A stretch of DNA of 64,000 bases, taken from positions 1 to 64,000 of the forward strand of contig NZ_JAFEIG010000004.1 in the NCBI RefSeq assembly GCF_017495225.1, read 5' to 3'. Source of the DNA: Daejeonella sp. (GTDB lineage: Bacteria; Bacteroidota; Bacteroidia; Sphingobacteriales; Sphingobacteriaceae). The notes beneath the pieces were generated by a model, which saw nothing but the letters and a program-made list of their open reading frames with translations, was not told where the DNA came from and made no database searches. Positions within the stretch are counted from its first letter, which is position 1, and the number at the start of each line of letters is the position of its first letter. Made by a program: the position numbers and the translations under genes. Shown here piece by piece: positions 59,868 to 64,000 of the stretch.

Positions 59868-61103
59868 TTATTTGACATTTTTCAACTCCTTTACATAACA
59901 TAGTATGTATTTTTGAACTGTTTTGGCCAAAGCCTCTAAGTTCGAATAATCTGAAGCACCGGCTATATCTTGAATAGAACCATCTTTCATCAATATTTTA
60001 ACACTTCCATCTCCCACACTATATGCCTTGTTTTTTATGGTATCAGTAAATACGAAATATGAGGTATCATCGTCAGAAATTTCATACTCATCAGTTACTT
60101 TGTCGGCCAAATTATTAATTCTCTCAATCGATGGAGGCTCATTACTTATCTCAACCTGATATAAATTTCTATCAATTAGGTGCGTACAAAGCGTTGATAG
60201 AATTAGATCTTCATCATTTACCCAAACCTTAATTGAGGTAAATATGTCATTATCGTCAAGTTTTGTAAAGCGCTCAATGTTTAGGGGATTATTTTTAAAA
60301 TCCTCCATGCTAATCGAATTCTTCAAGAAATATGAAAAACAAGGACTTGCAAAAAGGTTTCTGCCCTCATGGCTTAACTCTTTTGCTCTTTCCAGTATTT
60401 TAACAAGCATTTGCTCAGCAGCAATAACCGTTTTATGCAAATAAACTTGCCAGTACATTAAGCGGCGAGCAATTAAGAATTTCTCAATCGAGTAAATACC
60501 TTTTTCTTCTACAACTAACTGATCATCAACTACATCAAGCATTTTAATAATTCGGTCGAAGCTTATTACTCCTTCTGATACTCCCGTGAAAAAACTATCC
60601 CTGTTTAAATAATCCATTCGATCAAGGTCTAATTGACCCGAAACCAATTGGTATAAAAACTTTTTATGATAGCGATTATTGAAAATTTCAAGTGCTAATC
60701 CCAGCTTTCCATCAAACTCGTGGTTTAAATTATCCATCAATAAGGTGGAAATATGTTCGTGTGAAACGCCATCTACAATGGTATGTTCCAAGGCATGTGA
60801 AAATGGTCCGTGACCTATATCATGAAGTAAAATGGCAATAGTTACTGCTTGTTCTTCTTCAAAAGATATAGCTTGCCCCTTACTTTTTATAGTCTCTAAG
60901 GCAAGTCCCATTAAATGCATTGCACCCAATGCATGATGAAAACGTGTGTGAAGTGCCCCAGGATAAACTAAATGGGTCATTCCCAGCTGTTTTATATAAC
61001 GAAGTCGCTGAAAATATGGATGCTGAATGAGGTCAAACACCAATTCAGATGGAATGGTGATAAAACCGTAAACAGGGTCGTTTATAATTTTTTTCTTATT
61101 CAA
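59868..61103 (-). CDS. HD-domain phosphohydrolase
   Basis: TRFHHALGAMHLMGLA, ILLHDIGHGPFSHALEHT, DLDRMDYLNRDSF. Confidence 0.92.
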   Translation of the reverse strand: MNKKKIINDPVYGFITIPSELVFDLIQHPYFQRLRYIKQLGMTHLVYPGALHTRFHHALGAMHLMGLALETIKSKGQAISFEEEQAVTIAILLHDIGHGPFSHALEHTIVDGVSHEHISTLLMDNLNHEFDGKLGLALEIFNNRYHKKFLYQLVSGQLDLDRMDYLNRDSFFTGVSEGVISFDRIIKMLDVVDDQLVVEEKGIYSIEKFLIARRLMYWQVYLHKTVIAAEQMLVKILERAKELSHEGRNLFASPCFSYFLKNSISMEDFKNNPLNIERFTKLDDNDIFTSIKVWVNDEDLILSTLCTHLIDRNLYQVEISNEPPSIERINNLADKVTDEYEISDDDTSYFVFTDTIKNKAYSVGDGSVKILMKDGSIQDIAGASDYSNLEALAKTVQKYILCYVKELKNVK

Positions 61104-61197
61104 GTTTCAAACCTTATTTACAAAAATTGTTATTTTTAATGACAATTGAACGTTAAATTAATCTCAATGGTCTAATATTTGCTAATTTTACTGTGAA

Positions 61198-62751
61198 ATG
61201 CAGGAAACAACAATATTATGGGCCGACGATGAGATCGACCTTTTAAAACCACATATACTATTTCTGAACGAAAAGGGTTACAAAATAAAGACTGTAACTA
61301 ATGGAAATGATGCGCTCGACTGTTTCAAAAAGGAGAATTTTGATTTAGTTTTTTTAGATGAGAATATGCCGGGCTTAACCGGACTTGAAACTCTAGCCAA
61401 AATAAAAACAATAGATCCAGATATTCCAATTGTGCTCATCACAAAAAATGAAGAGGAATATATGATGGAGGATGCCATCGGATTTAAAATTGATGATTAC
61501 CTAATTAAACCGGTTAATCCCAAGCAAATTCTTCTGACTATAAAAAAGCTAATTGATAATAAGCGCCTAGTGAGTGAAAAAACATCCATGGCTTATCGTC
61601 AAGATTTTAGAACATTGGGAATGACCATTAATGAAAATCTTAATTTTTCGGAATGGATAGATTTTTACAAAAAATTGGTTTACTGGGAATTATCTCTAGA
61701 AAAATTAGAAGACGAAGGAATGCACGAAATATTAACCGTGCAAAAATCAGAGGCTAATGTTCAATTTTCGAAGTTTATTGAAAAAAACTATTTAAAGTGG
61801 ATGAAGGATCCTTCATCTGGCCCCATTACCTCCAACCAATTATTTACCAAAAAGGTTTTTCCGGCCATGGAGCCAAAAAAACCAACATTTTTCATTTTAA
61901 TTGATAATTTAAGATACGATCAATGGAAAATGATTAATTCCATTTTGGTAGATTATTATCGTGTGGAAGAGGAAGATACCTATTACAGTATTTTACCAAC
62001 TGCCACTCAATATGCTAGAAACGCCATTTTTTCTGGATTAACACCCTTAGAAATGGAACGCCGCTTTCCAGAAATGTGGCAAAATGATGAAGACGAGGGT
62101 GGAAAAAACCTATTTGAAGAAAAGTTTCTTGCCGATCAAATTCAAAGGGTAATGCGCAAAGACTGTAAGTATTCTTATAATAAGATTTTAACCTTTGAAC
62201 AGGGTAAAAGCATTAGTGAAAACATCAACAATCTAATGGCAAATGATCTTAATGTGATCGTTTACAATTTTGTGGATATGTTATCTCATGCACGTACAGA
62301 TATGGCGATGATTAGGGAGTTAGCCAATGATGAAGCAGCATATCGCTCATTAACGCTCTCTTGGTTTGAGCATTCACCACTTCTCGAACTATTAAAAAAA
62401 CTATCTCAAAAAAACATAAAACTTATCATCACTACCGACCATGGTACCATTCGGGTTAAACATCCAAGTAAAGTGGTTGGAGATAGAAATACCAATTCAA
62501 ATTTGCGTTATAAACAGGGTAAAAATCTGAGTTATAATCCGAAAGAGGTTTTCCATATTAAAAACCCACATGAGGCGATGCTTCCCAAATTGCACATGAG
62601 CTCAAGCTTTATTTTTGCAAAAGAAGATGGCTATTTTGTTTATCCGAACAATTACAATCATTTTGTAAATTACTTTAATGAGACTTTCCAGCATGGTGGC
62701 ATCTCGATGGAGGAGATGATTGTTCCTTTTGTAACTTATAGTCCTAAATAA
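61198..62751 (+). CDS. porX: Response regulator fused to PglZ/alkaline-phosphatase-like domain (PorX type)
   Basis: Receiver ILWADDEIDLLKPHILFL...PVNPKQILLTIKKL; PglZ FFILIDNLRYDQWKMI, IITTDHGTIRVKHP. Confidence 0.92.
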   Translation: MQETTILWADDEIDLLKPHILFLNEKGYKIKTVTNGNDALDCFKKENFDLVFLDENMPGLTGLETLAKIKTIDPDIPIVLITKNEEEYMMEDAIGFKIDDYLIKPVNPKQILLTIKKLIDNKRLVSEKTSMAYRQDFRTLGMTINENLNFSEWIDFYKKLVYWELSLEKLEDEGMHEILTVQKSEANVQFSKFIEKNYLKWMKDPSSGPITSNQLFTKKVFPAMEPKKPTFFILIDNLRYDQWKMINSILVDYYRVEEEDTYYSILPTATQYARNAIFSGLTPLEMERRFPEMWQNDEDEGGKNLFEEKFLADQIQRVMRKDCKYSYNKILTFEQGKSISENINNLMANDLNVIVYNFVDMLSHARTDMAMIRELANDEAAYRSLTLSWFEHSPLLELLKKLSQKNIKLIITTDHGTIRVKHPSKVVGDRNTNSNLRYKQGKNLSYNPKEVFHIKNPHEAMLPKLHMSSSFIFAKEDGYFVYPNNYNHFVNYFNETFQHGGISMEEMIVPFVTYSPK

Positions 62752-62772
62752 TTCTTCCTGTATTTTTGAGCT

Positions 62773-63198
62773 ATGGAAATTCTAGTTGAAAACGAAAATA
62801 AACTTAAGGATGCGGCAGAGTCGCTACTCAAATTCGCTGAAAATGAAAAAATATTCTTGTTTCAAGGGGAAATGGGTGCCGGAAAAACAACATTGATTAA
62901 ATCTTTATGCTTACAATTGGGAATGCTTGAAAACGTAAGCAGTCCAACCTACTCACTAGTTAATGAATATGTTTTCCACGAGGGGAGAATTTTTCATTTC
63001 GACTTCTTTCGTATTAAAAATGAATCAGAAGCTTTTGATCTCGGATTTGAAGAATACCTTACATCGGGCGATTATTGTTTTATTGAATGGCCGGAAATGA
63101 TTCCCAATTTATGGCCAGATAGCTTTTTAGAAATAAAAATAATTGAAACCGAAAGTGGAATTCGAAAAATATTTGCTCAAAAATATTCAGAATCTTGA
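62773..63198 (+). CDS. tsaE: tRNA threonylcarbamoyladenosine biosynthesis ATPase
   Basis: LFQGEMGAGKTTLIKSLCLQLG, VSSPTYSLVNEY, FHFDFFRI, FIEWPE. Confidence 0.94.
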   Translation: MEILVENENKLKDAAESLLKFAENEKIFLFQGEMGAGKTTLIKSLCLQLGMLENVSSPTYSLVNEYVFHEGRIFHFDFFRIKNESEAFDLGFEEYLTSGDYCFIEWPEMIPNLWPDSFLEIKIIETESGIRKIFAQKYSES

Positions 63199-63262
63199 TT
63201 TTGAACCTAGGCGAATTTTCAAAAAATTCGTATCTTCCTAAACCTTATTAAAAAACAGAACA

Positions 63263-64000
63263 ATGAGTGAATTGTCAGACATTGCAAGACAAGCTATGAT
63301 GCGTCCGCAAGAGGCGATGTTGGAAGTGAAAAACAAAAAAAACAGCCTCCATATTGGTATTCCAAAGGAAACATCATTTCAAGAAAATAGAATTGCACTT
63401 ACTCCATTGTCTGTAGGGTTGCTGGTTCAAAATGGACATGAAGTTGTGATTGAATCGGGTGCTGGTTTAGCGGCAAATTTTCCTGATAATCACTTTAGCG
63501 AACAAGGCGCGAAAATTACCTACGATAAAAAAGAGGTGTTTAAATCTGACATCATCATTAAAATAGCTCCTCCAACTGATGACGAGATTGCTATGATGAA
63601 AATGGGTCAGGTCTTGTTCTCAGCCATTCAAATGTCGACCACCAAGGTGGATTATCTGCAGTCATTAATGAAGAAAAATATTACGGCTCTATCATTTGAA
63701 TACCTCAGAGATGAGGGCAATGTATTAAGCGTAGTAAGAGCAATGAGCGAAATTGTTGGGGCAACTTCCGTATTAATTGCTGCCGAATACCTAAGCAATG
63801 TTTTTGAAGGGAAGGGCCTAATGTTGGGTGGCATCACGGGTGTTCCTCCAACAGAAATAGTTGTTTTAGGTGCTGGCACAGTTGGCGAATATGCCACAAG
63901 AACAGCACTTGCACTAGGTGCCGAAGTAAAAGTTTTTGATAGTTCTCTTTATAAGCTACGTAGATTACAAAACAATATTGGCAGCCGCGTTTTTACTTCA
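63263..64000 (+). CDS. Alanine dehydrogenase-like protein (5' part, runs off the window)
   Basis: Open frame from ATG 63263: LHIGIPKETSFQENRIALTPLSVGLLVQNGHEVVIESGAG..., VVLGAGTVGEYATRTALALGAEVKVFD; missing from ORF track because no stop in window. Confidence 0.85.
   Translation, partial: MSELSDIARQAMMRPQEAMLEVKNKKNSLHIGIPKETSFQENRIALTPLSVGLLVQNGHEVVIESGAGLAANFPDNHFSEQGAKITYDKKEVFKSDIIIKIAPPTDDEIAMMKMGQVLFSAIQMSTTKVDYLQSLMKKNITALSFEYLRDEGNVLSVVRAMSEIVGATSVLIAAEYLSNVFEGKGLMLGGITGVPPTEIVVLGAGTVGEYATRTALALGAEVKVFDSSLYKLRRLQNNIGSRVFTS

Overview
The window is a Bacteroidota-type chromosome segment (TonB receptor, PorX, fused LpxC/FabZ, DUF5777, long AT-rich intergenic regions). Two blocks of ordinary housekeeping genes (about 0.2-13.7 kb and 40-64 kb) flank a roughly 26 kb accessory island between glgC and a ybaB-type gene (about 13.7-39.9 kb). 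The island holds: (1) a type I restriction-modification locus with embedded accessory genes: XRE regulator, DUF262-HNH, HsdM, AlbA/ATPase, HsdS, HsdR, a HEPN-like protein and a membrane-anchored HNH protein; (2) a set of co-oriented minus-strand genes separated by homologous ~75-140 bp imperfect palindromes that resemble integron attC/cassette junctions, carrying a trypsin-like protease, a small multi-TM protein plus MBL-fold hydrolase, a J-domain protein and others; (3) hipAB and RelE/HigB-XRE toxin-antitoxin pairs; (4) an apparently unlabelled ~240 bp MITE-like family with long imperfect terminal inverted repeats, in about 9 full or partial copies. Two of its best-preserved copies bracket the RM locus, and one copy interrupts a cassette-junction palindrome. 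The strongest 'undescribed' candidates are the cassette-like array without a visible integrase, its protease/TM/MBL cargo, the MITE-like family, and a 3 x 150 bp tandem-repeat protein. All calls come from reading the sequence and the supplied ORF track. No database searches were run.
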